Below, in pieces: positions 1-5,399 of a DNA stretch of 5,399 nucleotides. The DNA comes from an uncultured Prevotella sp. (GTDB lineage Bacteria; Bacteroidota; Bacteroidia; Bacteroidales; Bacteroidaceae): NCBI GenBank assembly GCA_945827565.1, contig CALZNR010000120.1:1-5399 (forward strand), given 5' to 3'. The notes beneath the pieces are model-generated. The model saw only the letters and a program-made list of their open reading frames with translations. It was not told the origin of the DNA and did no database searches. Position 1 is the stretch's first letter; every line of letters begins with the position of its first letter. The position numbers and the translations under genes were made by a program.

Positions 1-44
1 CACACTGCATATCGTCGGCAGCGTCAGATGTGTATAAGAGACAG
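1..44 (+). other. Illumina Nextera i5 adapter (synthetic, left end)
   Basis: This stretch is synthetic. Bases 12-25 are the Nextera read-1 tag (TCGTCGGCAGCGTC) and bases 26-44 are the Tn5 mosaic end (AGATGTGTATAAGAGACAG). The eight bases before the tag, 4-11, read ACTGCATA, which matches the i5 index known as N506/S506, and bases 1-3 (CAC) fit the end of the P5 oligo. The genomic insert starts at base 45. Any reading frame that begins in this segment, such as one starting at the ATG at 28, is an artefact. Confidence 0.98.
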
Positions 45-648
45 CTATAGCACCTATCACCTGGTTGATGAGACGAATACCGTTGGTATCAAACTTGCCC
101 CTGATTTTATCAACCAGCCACGTGAGCCCAAACCACCACAGCAGAGCTCCTGCCACAATACTTGCAAAGCCCACAAACATCTCAAACGGATGATTGGGCA
201 GCACAAAGGCAAACTGGGCATACGTGGCGAGAAACAAGAAGATGATAAGTGGATTTGAGAATGTGACTAAAAATGCGGTGAAGGCATTGTGAAACAGGGT
301 TCCCTTTTTGGTGCCAGAGCGATGCATCTTGCGGGTAGGATCAGTGCGATAGGTATAAATGCCGAATGCCAACAGCATGATACTTCCGGCAATCTGCAGG
401 TACCAGCGATACTGCTGGTTATTGATAAAATCCATCACATAACTCATGCCATACCCAGCGATGCCTGCATAGATGATATCGCTCAAGGCAGCACCTATTC
501 CTGTGATAAAACCATACCATCTGCCCTTGTTCAGCGTGCGCTGCACGCAAAGCACTCCCACAGGTCCCATCGGTGCCGAAGCTATGATTCCTATGAGCAT
601 CCCCTTGAACACAAAATCAAGTATGTTAATTTGAAATTGAAACGGCAT
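45..648 (-). CDS. LysE/RhtB-family amino-acid exporter, 3' end missing
   Basis: This frame reads from an ATG at 648 down to base 45, where the adapter interrupts it. It gives 201 residues with no stop, so the C-terminus is lost. The protein is very hydrophobic. Likely membrane segments lie at about 9-34, 45-71, 83-100, 119-148 and 155-179, with a sixth starting near 190. The motif APMGPVG (25-31) at the end of the first segment and SNPLIIFLF (131-139) in the fourth are typical of LysE/RhtB translocators, which export amino acids or related small molecules across the inner membrane by proton exchange. Family members are usually about 200-230 residues, so little is missing. An in-frame TAA lies 24 bases upstream of the ATG, which supports this start. 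The gene diverges from the sugar kinase. A TAATTTG at 666-672 is one base short of a -7 box, so its promoter is unclear. The substrate cannot be predicted. Confidence 0.88.
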
Positions 649-703
649 AACAAGTGCAAAGGTGGCAAATTATTATGAGATACACAAGTTTTTATTTCAA
701 AAC

Positions 704-735
704 TTTGTTCAGTCAAGGTTTTTTCCTAACTTTGC
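704..735 (+). promoter_or_regulatory. Bacteroidetes-type promoter for the ROK kinase gene
   Basis: A -33 box TTTG lies at 704-707 and a -7 box TAACTTTG at 727-734, separated by 19 bases. This matches the established Bacteroidetes consensus of TTTG, 19-21 bases, TAnnTTTG. Transcription would start near 738-741, leaving a leader of roughly 95 bases before the ATG at 834. The region between the divergent genes (649-833) holds nothing else coding that I can support. Confidence 0.75.
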
Positions 736-775
736 ATAGGTGGGATTGCAATCTCTGCCACTCTCATCTGCTGAT

Positions 776-799
776 GATTGTTGATTGGCAAGAACAATC
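776..799 (+). other. Short leader hairpin upstream of the ROK kinase
   Basis: GATTGTT (776-782) and AACAATC (793-799) form a perfect 7 bp inverted repeat around a 10-base loop, inside the predicted leader of the kinase mRNA. It is AT-rich with no U tract after it, so it is not a terminator. It could be a weak leader structure, a repressor site, or chance. Confidence 0.25.
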
Positions 800-833
800 C
801 AAATAACAACAACCTGAAACATTTTTTACCGTT

Positions 834-1811
834 ATGAACGCGCAAACAATTCTAAAGCCCTATGTCATCGGACTTGACTTGGGAGGAACAAACTCTGTTT
901 TTGGCATCGTGGACAATAGAGGCGAGATAAAAGCCACCACGGCTATCAAAACCCAAGGTTACGACACAGCAGAGAAGTATGTAAAAGCCGCAGTGGAGGC
1001 ATTACAGATTATCATTGAGCAAGTGGGCGGTATAGATAAAATCAAATCCATGGGCATTGGAGCTCCCAATGCCAACTACTACAAAGGCACCATAGAGAAT
1101 GCCGCTAACATCCACTGGGCCAAAGGTATCGTTCCATTGGCAGAGATGTTCAGCCAAGCATTGGGTGTGCCCGTGGCAATGACCAACGACGCTAATGCTG
1201 CTGCTATCGGAGAAATGGCATACGGTGTGGCTCGCGGAATGAAGAACTTTATCATGATTACTTTAGGCACAGGTGTGGGTTCTGGCATTGTAGTCAACGG
1301 GCAACTGGTTTATGGCAGCGACAGCAATGCCGGCGAATTGGGACACGTCACCATGGTGCGCGAAAACGGACGCACCTGCGGATGTGGCAGGAAAGGATGC
1401 TTAGAAGCTTATTGCTCTGCCACTGGTGTGGCACGCACCGCCCGACAGATGCTGGAAGAAAGCACAGAACCCTCACTACTCAGAGAGATGAACCCAGAAG
1501 ACATCACCTCATTAGATGTAAGTATTGCTGCTGGCAAAGGCGACAAACTGGCCAATGAGGTATTTCTATTCACAGGCAAGATGCTGGGCGAAGCCTGTGC
1601 CGACTTTGCAACATTCTGCAGTCCCGAAGCCTTTGTATTCTTCGGAGGGTTGACCAAAGCTGGCGATTTACTGATGAAGCCTATCGTGGAGGCATACAAC
1701 AACCATGTGTTCAAAATATTCAAGGGTAAGGCACAGTTCTTGGTCAGCGCATTAGATGGTTCTTCTGCTGCTGTACTTGGTGCTAGTGCCATTGGTTGGG
1801 AGATACAATGA
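834..1811 (+). CDS. ROK-family sugar kinase, probable glucokinase
   Basis: A 325-residue cytoplasmic kinase of the ROK family, most likely phosphorylating glucose to glucose-6-phosphate with ATP at the entry to glycolysis. The phosphate-binding motif GLDLGGTN is at 13-20. NDANAAAIGE (118-127) carries the catalytic Asp119. LGTGVGSG (144-151) is the second ATP-binding loop. The sugar-binding Glu168 and His171 lie in GELGH (167-171). The zinc motif CGCGRKGCLE (182-191) supplies Cys182, Cys184 and Cys189 together with His171. All key residues are present and the length is normal, so the enzyme should be active. There is no N-terminal helix-turn-helix, so it is a kinase and not a ROK repressor. 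The family also contains fructokinases, N-acetylmannosamine kinases and allose kinases; the extended NYYKGTIENAANIHW segment (81-95) resembles Bacteroidetes glucokinases, but specificity is inferred. A consensus promoter lies about 100 bases upstream, and no clear Shine-Dalgarno is seen, as usual in this phylum. Confidence 0.93.
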   Translation: MNAQTILKPYVIGLDLGGTNSVFGIVDNRGEIKATTAIKTQGYDTAEKYVKAAVEALQIIIEQVGGIDKIKSMGIGAPNANYYKGTIENAANIHWAKGIVPLAEMFSQALGVPVAMTNDANAAAIGEMAYGVARGMKNFIMITLGTGVGSGIVVNGQLVYGSDSNAGELGHVTMVRENGRTCGCGRKGCLEAYCSATGVARTARQMLEESTEPSLLREMNPEDITSLDVSIAAGKGDKLANEVFLFTGKMLGEACADFATFCSPEAFVFFGGLTKAGDLLMKPIVEAYNNHVFKIFKGKAQFLVSALDGSSAAVLGASAIGWEIQ

Positions 1812-1837
1812 GGAGCGAAACATGTGAAATGTGCGCC

Positions 1838-1872
1838 AAAATTAAAGGGGTTGGAACAGGACGTTCCAACCC
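1838..1872 (-). terminator. Intrinsic terminator reading leftward
   Basis: GGGTTGGAAC (1872-1863 read on the minus strand) pairs perfectly with GTTCCAACCC (1857-1848) around a 5-base loop. On the minus strand the stem is followed by CUUUAAUUUU, a broken U tract. On the plus strand it is followed by ACTATCGCGG, with no U run. The orientation thus favours ending a leftward transcript over ending the kinase mRNA, although the stem could still protect or stop the kinase message. The 10 bp perfect stem is clear; its role is inferred. Confidence 0.6.
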
Positions 1873-1924
1873 ACTATCGCGGACCGATAAGGCCCATCAG
1901 CAATGACTAATGCCACCTTATCGC
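1838..1924 (-). ncRNA. Candidate small RNA of about 87 nt, unassigned family
   Basis: This minus-strand transcript is predicted from three independent signals. A consensus promoter ends just upstream. An intrinsic-terminator-like hairpin ends it near 1838. The body between them folds well: CGATAAGG (1923-1916) pairs with CCTTATCG (1892-1885), and inside that CATTAG pairs with CTGATG (one G-U pair) around the hexaloop TCATTG. This is a two-tier hairpin with a small UGG/GG internal loop. A linker of 12 bases (1884-1873) joins it to the terminator stem. There is no meaningful reading frame, and no minus-strand gene follows that it could lead. It lies wholly between two plus-strand genes. I do not recognise it as 6S RNA, tmRNA, SRP RNA or RNase P RNA. 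A regulatory sRNA is the best guess; the ends are approximate. The alternative is that the hairpins merely belong to the 3' end of the kinase mRNA. Confidence 0.5.
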
Positions 1925-1926
1925 TG

Positions 1927-1958
1927 CAAATATAGCACATTAAACTATATGCACCAAA
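1927..1958 (-). promoter_or_regulatory. Bacteroidetes-type promoter for the candidate small RNA
   Basis: On the minus strand a -33 TTTG (1958-1955) is followed after exactly 20 bases by TATATTTG (1934-1927), a full match to TAnnTTTG. Transcription would start near 1924, at the first base of the folded segment. No protein gene lies in the direction it points, except the kinase in antisense. This is the best promoter match in the window together with the one for the kinase. Confidence 0.65.
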
Positions 1959-1962
1959 TATT

Positions 1963-1996
1963 TTTCGTTAATTTTTTTAGTTTCCGTATAAATTTC
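1963..1996 (+). promoter_or_regulatory. Weak possible promoter for the acyltransferase gene
   Basis: TAAATTTC (1989-1996) is one base off the TAnnTTTG -7 consensus. A TTTC at 1963-1966 sits 22 bases upstream, slightly too far and with one mismatch. It lies in an AT-rich tract and would give a leader of about 65 bases to the ATG at 2065. Nothing better is visible before the acyltransferase, so it is listed as tentative. Confidence 0.25.
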
Positions 1997-2064
1997 ACTT
2001 GCGAGAAACTATAAAAATAAGGAATGCCACTGGTAAGAACGATTACTCGTAACAACACTTTTAA

Positions 2065-3117
2065 ATGAATAATACAAATGTAAAGCCAAGACTGCAATGG
2101 GTGGATACTGCCAAGGGGATTTGTATCCTTCTGGTCATTCTGTATCACACCACAGAGCACATCATGGACCTTTGCCCTGCCATACGGGATATGCTCAGAG
2201 CAGCCCGTATGCCACTATATTACACCATCGCCGGACTGTTCGTTTCTGTGAAAAATCCGAAAGTGTTCCTAAACAAGAAGTTCAACAGACTGGTTATTCC
2301 TTTTTGCTTCTTCGTTCTTTTAGGAGACCTTGGTGGCTACCTTACATCCATTGCCGATGGCACTGATTTCACTTACTTCTCTCCCCTTTACTATGCCATC
2401 ACCGAAGACACAGACAGAAAGTTCTTCAATCCTCCCATCTGGTTCCTCATCTCACTTCTCGATGTTTACATCATCTATATGTTTATTGAGAGAATAGCAA
2501 AACATGCAGGCAAATATGACACGCTACTCAAGATGGCGCTGGCATTGCTGGCGGGCTTTTGTGGCATCAGATGCAACAGAATGTGCATAGATTTACCATT
2601 TTTCATTGACACATCTCTCACAGCAATCCCATTTTTCATCTTTGGGCATATCATGATGACAAAGACTGATATTCTCAAGAAAAACTACAGCAGGCACACT
2701 TATCTCATCCTGTCGGTTATATTGATTGGCATTGCACTGCTCACTGCCAATGGCGATATAGAGTATTACCGAAACAACATTAGGGCAACGGTGTTTCACA
2801 CATACGTGCCAGGTGTATTAGGTTCTACCGGCTTACTTCTGCTGGCAAAAGCAATTGGCTCCATCCCTGTTATAACAAACATAGGGCGTTATAGCATTGT
2901 GTATTTGGGTACACACTATCTTTTTTTCAGAGAACTGAAAGAAATATTTGAACCCATTTTAGGGCCACGCCACGAAATAGGGCTTGATGTGTTGACATTC
3001 TCATCTACCGTGGTCCTTTCGGCAATATCGTGCTGGTTGCTGCTCAAGTCTGTGCCCTGCCTCGTGGCACAAAAGGATGCCGTGCACTTTGGAAGTTTTT
3101 CAGAAAAGAAAGGTTGA
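2065..3117 (+). CDS. Acyltransferase-3 family membrane protein (sugar O-acyltransferase)
   Basis: A 350-residue multi-pass inner-membrane protein of the acyltransferase-3 family, which moves acyl groups, often acetyl, onto sugars of surface polysaccharides, lipopolysaccharide or peptidoglycan. The N-terminal signature RLQWVDTAKGICILLVILYH (9-28) has the conserved Arg9, Asp14, Lys17, Gly18 and the catalytic-type His28. RMPLYYTIAGLF (48-59) is the second family motif, and PIWFLISLL (124-132) the third. About ten hydrophobic segments follow in the usual order, with GRYSIVYLGTHYLFF in the last third matching the family's 'S-x-x-x-Y-L-x-H' block. The size is normal and nothing is missing. The ATG at 2065 places the signature at the expected distance from the N-terminus. 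The gene stands alone on the plus strand and runs convergently into the glycosyltransferase-like gene, 12 bases beyond its stop. The link to polysaccharide modification is from family and context; donor and acceptor are unknown. Confidence 0.88.
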   Translation: MNNTNVKPRLQWVDTAKGICILLVILYHTTEHIMDLCPAIRDMLRAARMPLYYTIAGLFVSVKNPKVFLNKKFNRLVIPFCFFVLLGDLGGYLTSIADGTDFTYFSPLYYAITEDTDRKFFNPPIWFLISLLDVYIIYMFIERIAKHAGKYDTLLKMALALLAGFCGIRCNRMCIDLPFFIDTSLTAIPFFIFGHIMMTKTDILKKNYSRHTYLILSVILIGIALLTANGDIEYYRNNIRATVFHTYVPGVLGSTGLLLLAKAIGSIPVITNIGRYSIVYLGTHYLFFRELKEIFEPILGPRHEIGLDVLTFSSTVVLSAISCWLLLKSVPCLVAQKDAVHFGSFSEKKG

Positions 3118-3120
3118 AAA

Positions 3121-3144
3121 TTTCTCTCCTCATTTTCGGAGAAA
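3121..3144. terminator. Possible weak shared hairpin between convergent genes
   Basis: TTTCTC at 3121-3126 and GAGAAA at 3139-3144 (alternatively TCTCC with GGAGA) can pair across the stop codon of the minus-strand gene. On the minus strand a short AAATTTT run follows. The stem is short and AT-rich. It is the only candidate for ending the two converging transcripts, whose stops are 12 bases apart. Confidence 0.25.
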
Positions 3145-3930
3145 CAGAAAGCACCGTGCCAAAAAAAGTAATGCTTTCAGGGCTATAGGCATACGATAAG
3201 AACGCATCTGTTTATCCATTATTAGCGCATTGCCAAGCATATCGAAGGCAAACCTGTTGTTGTTTGCCTCCTTGGTTTTATACCTGTTTCCCTTAGAGCC
3301 CGATATACCTTCTATCACGGGCACTTTAAGAAAGGGAATATATATGTAAGAACAACGGGCAAGCAGAGTCTCATAGAGAACATGTTCAAAGAAAACGCCA
3401 CAGGAGTCGTTGATCCGTTCTTTTTCCATTAAAAAATCAACTGCCACAAACTCCTTTGGGGCAATAAAAACCCTGCTGTCTATCATACCCTTATTGGGAT
3501 AGAAGGTCTGTATGGTTGGTGTCAGCATCCTGCTGTTGTCTCTTATCAGCATGGCAATGTTTCTCACTATCAGCCTCCCCGTAACCTTTACCACAAAACT
3601 ACATTCAGCCAAAAAGAGAGAACGATTCAGTGCCTCTTCCATAATCATTGCCTCACCATATCCCTTACCTTTTGACTTGTCAAAGGTATTCCCATCAAAG
3701 GTAATGTATTCCAAGCGACCTTCATCCAAATAGCATCGATAATCCCCACTGAAATCACAGAGAGTATTCTCACAAAACACTATAGGCAGCGACGTGTGAT
3801 GAAGGTAGAAGTCAAGTGCCTCACGATACTGACGCAGGCGCTCCGATGTGTCAACCAGAGCCGTGAACGGCATAGCTCCTGGATTGACACATGCCGTCAG
3901 CAATATCACATATTTTCTGTCTGCCCTCAT
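3130..3930 (-). CDS. Putative glycosyltransferase-like polysaccharide-locus protein
   Basis: A 266-residue protein that I cannot place in a named family. It begins KYVILLTACVNPG (6-18), a beta strand and loop typical of a nucleotide-sugar-binding fold. Distinct blocks follow: VFCENT (51-56), ITFDGN (76-81), GKGYGEAMIMEEAL (88-101), VVKVTGRL (113-120), IDSRVF (150-155) and FFEHVLYE (180-187). The Gly-Lys-Gly-Tyr-Gly-Glu and Lys-Val-Thr-Gly-Arg blocks look like active-site motifs, and I have the impression of similar proteins in Bacteroidetes capsule loci, often called hypothetical or glycosyltransferase. No classical DxD is present. No signal peptide is seen; the basic, hydrophobic C-terminus (about 248-266) could touch the membrane. 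Its ATG follows the ABC ATPase stop by 20 bases, so the two are probably co-transcribed and linked to the same glycan. The gene is certain in outline; the activity is a guess. Confidence 0.85.
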   Translation of the reverse strand: MRADRKYVILLTACVNPGAMPFTALVDTSERLRQYREALDFYLHHTSLPIVFCENTLCDFSGDYRCYLDEGRLEYITFDGNTFDKSKGKGYGEAMIMEEALNRSLFLAECSFVVKVTGRLIVRNIAMLIRDNSRMLTPTIQTFYPNKGMIDSRVFIAPKEFVAVDFLMEKERINDSCGVFFEHVLYETLLARCSYIYIPFLKVPVIEGISGSKGNRYKTKEANNNRFAFDMLGNALIMDKQMRSYRMPIALKALLFLARCFLFLRK

Positions 3931-3950
3931 TGCAAGTGTTCACCCTATTC

Positions 3951-5219
3951 TTATGAGAGGTCGTCCAAACCTATCAACCCATTGTCGTTTTGATTCATTG
4001 CCGACCCAAAGCCCGACTGAAAGCCTTGTGTTTCCAGTACGGCACACTCAGGTGCCTTCAACTGATATTCCACCATTGGATGGTGCATCATAAGATCAAC
4101 ATGCAGGTAACCGCGGGTCAGGATTTTCGGCAGTTCTATGGTTTTATGGATAGTGAAATCACCCGCAGGTAACTTCATCAGATTGCCATAGTAATGACCA
4201 GGGGCAAAGGTGGCAAGAGGGAGCCCCTCTTTATTATTGAACACGAGCATCACATCTGTTGTGAACGCATCAGCTGCATTTCCCTTTATACACACCTCTA
4301 TGGTGCGCTGTTCCGATTGAATCACACTCTCTGCCTTGTCAGTGCCATTGATACTGATATCGTCAATGCGCAGGGAGGGTTTCACCCACTTCACACGGTC
4401 AATGATTTTCTTTTCTGTTGAATGGTTGTCGTTCCTCAGATAATGAGCCACACTCGACTCTATATCGCCTGCATATTCTATACCTCCGTTTTTCATCACA
4501 ACACCCTTCTTGCACAGGCTTTTCACCGCCGCCATATTATGACTCACAAACAGCACTGTTCTGCCCTGTCCGCTTGCCACATCGTGCATCTTGCCAATAG
4601 CCTTCTTTTGAAACTCGGCATCACCCACGGCAAGAACCTCATCCACCACCAGAATTTCAGGATCAAGATGGGCAGCAATGGCAAAGCCAAGACGAACAAT
4701 CATACCAGAGGAATAGCGTTTGACAGGTGTGTCAAGATATTTCTCCACTCCAGCAAAATCAACTATCTCATCGAGTTTGCGGGTGATTTCAGCCCTTGTC
4801 ATACCCATAATAGAGCCATTCATGTAGATATTCTCTCTACCGGTCATCTCTGGATGAAAGCCCGTTCCCACTTCGAGCAGTGAAGCAATACGACCTTTGA
4901 TTCTGATGGTGCCCACTGTAGGAGATGTGACACGCGACAAGATTTTCAAAAGCGTGGATTTACCCGCACCATTCTTGCCGATGATGCCAACCACATCGCC
5001 CTGCTCCACACTGAAGGATATGTCTTTCAATGCCCAAACAAAACGGCTGTCGCCCTTCTTTGTGCGGTCATTGACCTCTCCCACCTTCAGGTAGGGGTCT
5101 TCCTTGCCGCGCATACGTGCCCACCATCGGTTCAGGTCTTGGCTCAGCGTGCCTGTGCCAAAGGTACCAAGCACATACTGCTTGCCCACTCTCTCAAACT
5201 CTATTACTTTTCTGCTCAT
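3951..5219 (-). CDS. Polysaccharide ABC exporter ATPase, Wzt/KpsT type with C-terminal domain
   Basis: A 422-residue ATPase that powers export of O-antigen or other surface glycan through a Wzm-type permease. After an N-terminal strand VIEFERVGKQY (5-15) there is a spacer of about 45 residues typical of this subfamily. Then come Walker A GKNGAGKST (81-89), the signature YSSGM (169-173), Walker B ILVVDE (189-194), the D-loop region GDAEF (199-203) and the switch His227. HPEMTGRENIYMNGSIMGM (122-140) is characteristic of the Wzt/TagH group. Residues from about 258 to 422 form an extra domain, matching the carbohydrate-binding domain of Wzt that recognises the capped glycan. I chose the ATG at 5219 because the family starts just before VIxFExVxKxY; a 17-residue longer version would need a GTG at 5270. 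AGAGAG-like purines precede the chosen ATG. It is the first gene of a probable operon with the glycosyltransferase-like gene. No permease gene is in the window. Confidence 0.93.
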   Translation of the reverse strand: MSRKVIEFERVGKQYVLGTFGTGTLSQDLNRWWARMRGKEDPYLKVGEVNDRTKKGDSRFVWALKDISFSVEQGDVVGIIGKNGAGKSTLLKILSRVTSPTVGTIRIKGRIASLLEVGTGFHPEMTGRENIYMNGSIMGMTRAEITRKLDEIVDFAGVEKYLDTPVKRYSSGMIVRLGFAIAAHLDPEILVVDEVLAVGDAEFQKKAIGKMHDVASGQGRTVLFVSHNMAAVKSLCKKGVVMKNGGIEYAGDIESSVAHYLRNDNHSTEKKIIDRVKWVKPSLRIDDISINGTDKAESVIQSEQRTIEVCIKGNAADAFTTDVMLVFNNKEGLPLATFAPGHYYGNLMKLPAGDFTIHKTIELPKILTRGYLHVDLMMHHPMVEYQLKAPECAVLETQGFQSGFGSAMNQNDNGLIGLDDLS

Positions 5220-5261
5220 AACAAGTCTATCTCTCTGTTTATCGGGTGTTTGTGGAACATG

Positions 5262-5274
5262 CCATGTCACATGG
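5262..5274. repeat. 13-base palindrome in the ABC ATPase leader
   Basis: CCATGT, one base, ACATGG is a perfect 6-1-6 inverted repeat located some 16-30 bases after the predicted transcription start of the minus-strand operon. Its size and place would suit an operator or a small leader feature. A one-base centre cannot form an RNA loop, so protein binding is the likelier role if it has one. It may be chance. Confidence 0.3.
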
Positions 5275-5293
5275 TTGTCACAGACACTGAGAA

Positions 5294-5301
5294 CAAAGTT
5301 A
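5294..5301 (-). promoter_or_regulatory. -7 box for the ABC ATPase operon
   Basis: On the minus strand TAACTTTG matches TAnnTTTG fully and is identical to the -7 box of the kinase promoter. No good TTTG lies 19-21 bases upstream; a TTTC at 5321-5318 is only 16 bases away. Transcription would start near 5290, giving a leader of about 70 bases to the ATG at 5219. This suggests the operon starts with the ATPase, so a permease gene would have its own promoter. Confidence 0.5.
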
Positions 5302-5353
5302 CATAATTATTTTGGATGAAAGGCGACTTCTGCAAGTTTTTTTGACATGACTA

Positions 5354-5399
5354 CTGTCTCTTATACACATCTGACGCTGCCGACGATATGCAGTGTGTA
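5354..5399 (-). other. Illumina Nextera i5 adapter (synthetic, right end)
   Basis: This is the reverse complement of the left-end adapter: mosaic end at 5354-5372, read-1 tag at 5373-5386, index TATGCAGT at 5387-5394 (reverse complement of ACTGCATA), and GTGTA from the P5 oligo at 5395-5399. Genomic sequence ends at 5353. Both ends carry the same i5 side and index, so the fragment was not made by the usual i5/i7 pairing. Confidence 0.98.

Noticed and set aside
289..678. Plus-strand open frame of 129 codons.
   Set aside because: It lies antisense to the LysE-type exporter, which has clear membrane segments and family motifs on the minus strand; the plus-strand product is compositionally odd, rich in His, Ser and Cys.
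1409..1792. Minus-strand open frame of 127 codons inside the kinase gene.
   Set aside because: It is the antisense shadow of a complete ROK kinase with all catalytic motifs, and has no recognisable domain.
1848..1872. The 10 bp hairpin as a conventional terminator of the kinase mRNA.
   Set aside because: On the plus strand no U tract follows the stem (ACTATCGCGG), whereas the minus strand has CUUUAAUUUU after it, so the orientation favours a leftward transcript; a secondary role in the kinase mRNA is not excluded.
1945..2160. Minus-strand open frame of 71 codons across the start of the acyltransferase.
   Set aside because: It overlaps the acyltransferase signature region in antisense and has no family features; its start region lies within coding sequence.
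4422..4883. Plus-strand open frame of 153 codons.
   Set aside because: It is antisense to the ATPase domain, covering the signature, Walker B and switch motifs of the real minus-strand gene.
5220..5270. 17-residue N-terminal extension of the ABC ATPase from a GTG at 5270.
   Set aside because: Family proteins begin just before the VIxFExV strand; the extension has no family resemblance and uses a GTG start, while an ATG with purine-rich upstream bases lies at 5219.
1..5399. Matching inverted ends suggesting the whole window is a transposon or composite element.
   Set aside because: The ends are an exact Nextera i5 adapter with a standard index and the engineered mosaic end; no transposase gene is present and the insert genes are ordinary chromosomal types.

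Overview
The window is a 5.3 kb piece of chromosome-like DNA (bases 45-5353) enclosed by synthetic sequence. Bases 1-44 and 5354-5399 are Illumina Nextera i5 adapter in opposite orientation, each including the 19-base Tn5 mosaic end. The real insert therefore looks like one tagmented DNA molecule. The matching ends are not biological terminal inverted repeats.

The insert most likely comes from a Bacteroidales bacterium, possibly a Prevotella-like gut or oral species. The support is the promoter type (-33 TTTG and -7 TAnnTTTG, the signature of the Bacteroidetes primary sigma factor), the lack of strong Shine-Dalgarno sites, and the character of the encoded proteins. A genus cannot be fixed by eye.

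Layout from left to right. (a) 45-648, minus strand: a LysE/RhtB-type amino-acid exporter, cut off by the left adapter after 201 residues. (b) 649-833: a divergent intergenic region with a well-formed plus-strand promoter. (c) 834-1811, plus: a ROK-family sugar kinase, probably glucokinase. (d) 1812-2064: a 253-base intergenic region. On its minus strand it has a consensus promoter, about 87 nt of strongly structured sequence and an intrinsic-terminator-like hairpin, with no reading frame. This is a candidate small RNA and the most interesting item in the window. (e) 2065-3117, plus: a membrane-bound acyltransferase-3 family protein. (f) 3130-3930, minus: a glycosyltransferase-like protein of unassigned family, convergent with (e). 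(g) 3951-5219, minus: a Wzt/KpsT-type ATPase of a polysaccharide ABC exporter with a C-terminal extension, lying 20 bases upstream of (f) in the same probable operon, with a promoter -10/-7 box further upstream.

Genes (e)-(g) suggest the edge of a surface-polysaccharide locus: an O-acylation enzyme, a putative sugar transferase and the motor of an ABC-dependent glycan exporter. The matching exporter permease (Wzm-like) is not in the window. The left half, with the exporter and sugar kinase, is ordinary housekeeping sequence. I see no CRISPR array, tRNA, rRNA, insertion sequence or phage gene, and no gene-free stretch longer than 300 bases.
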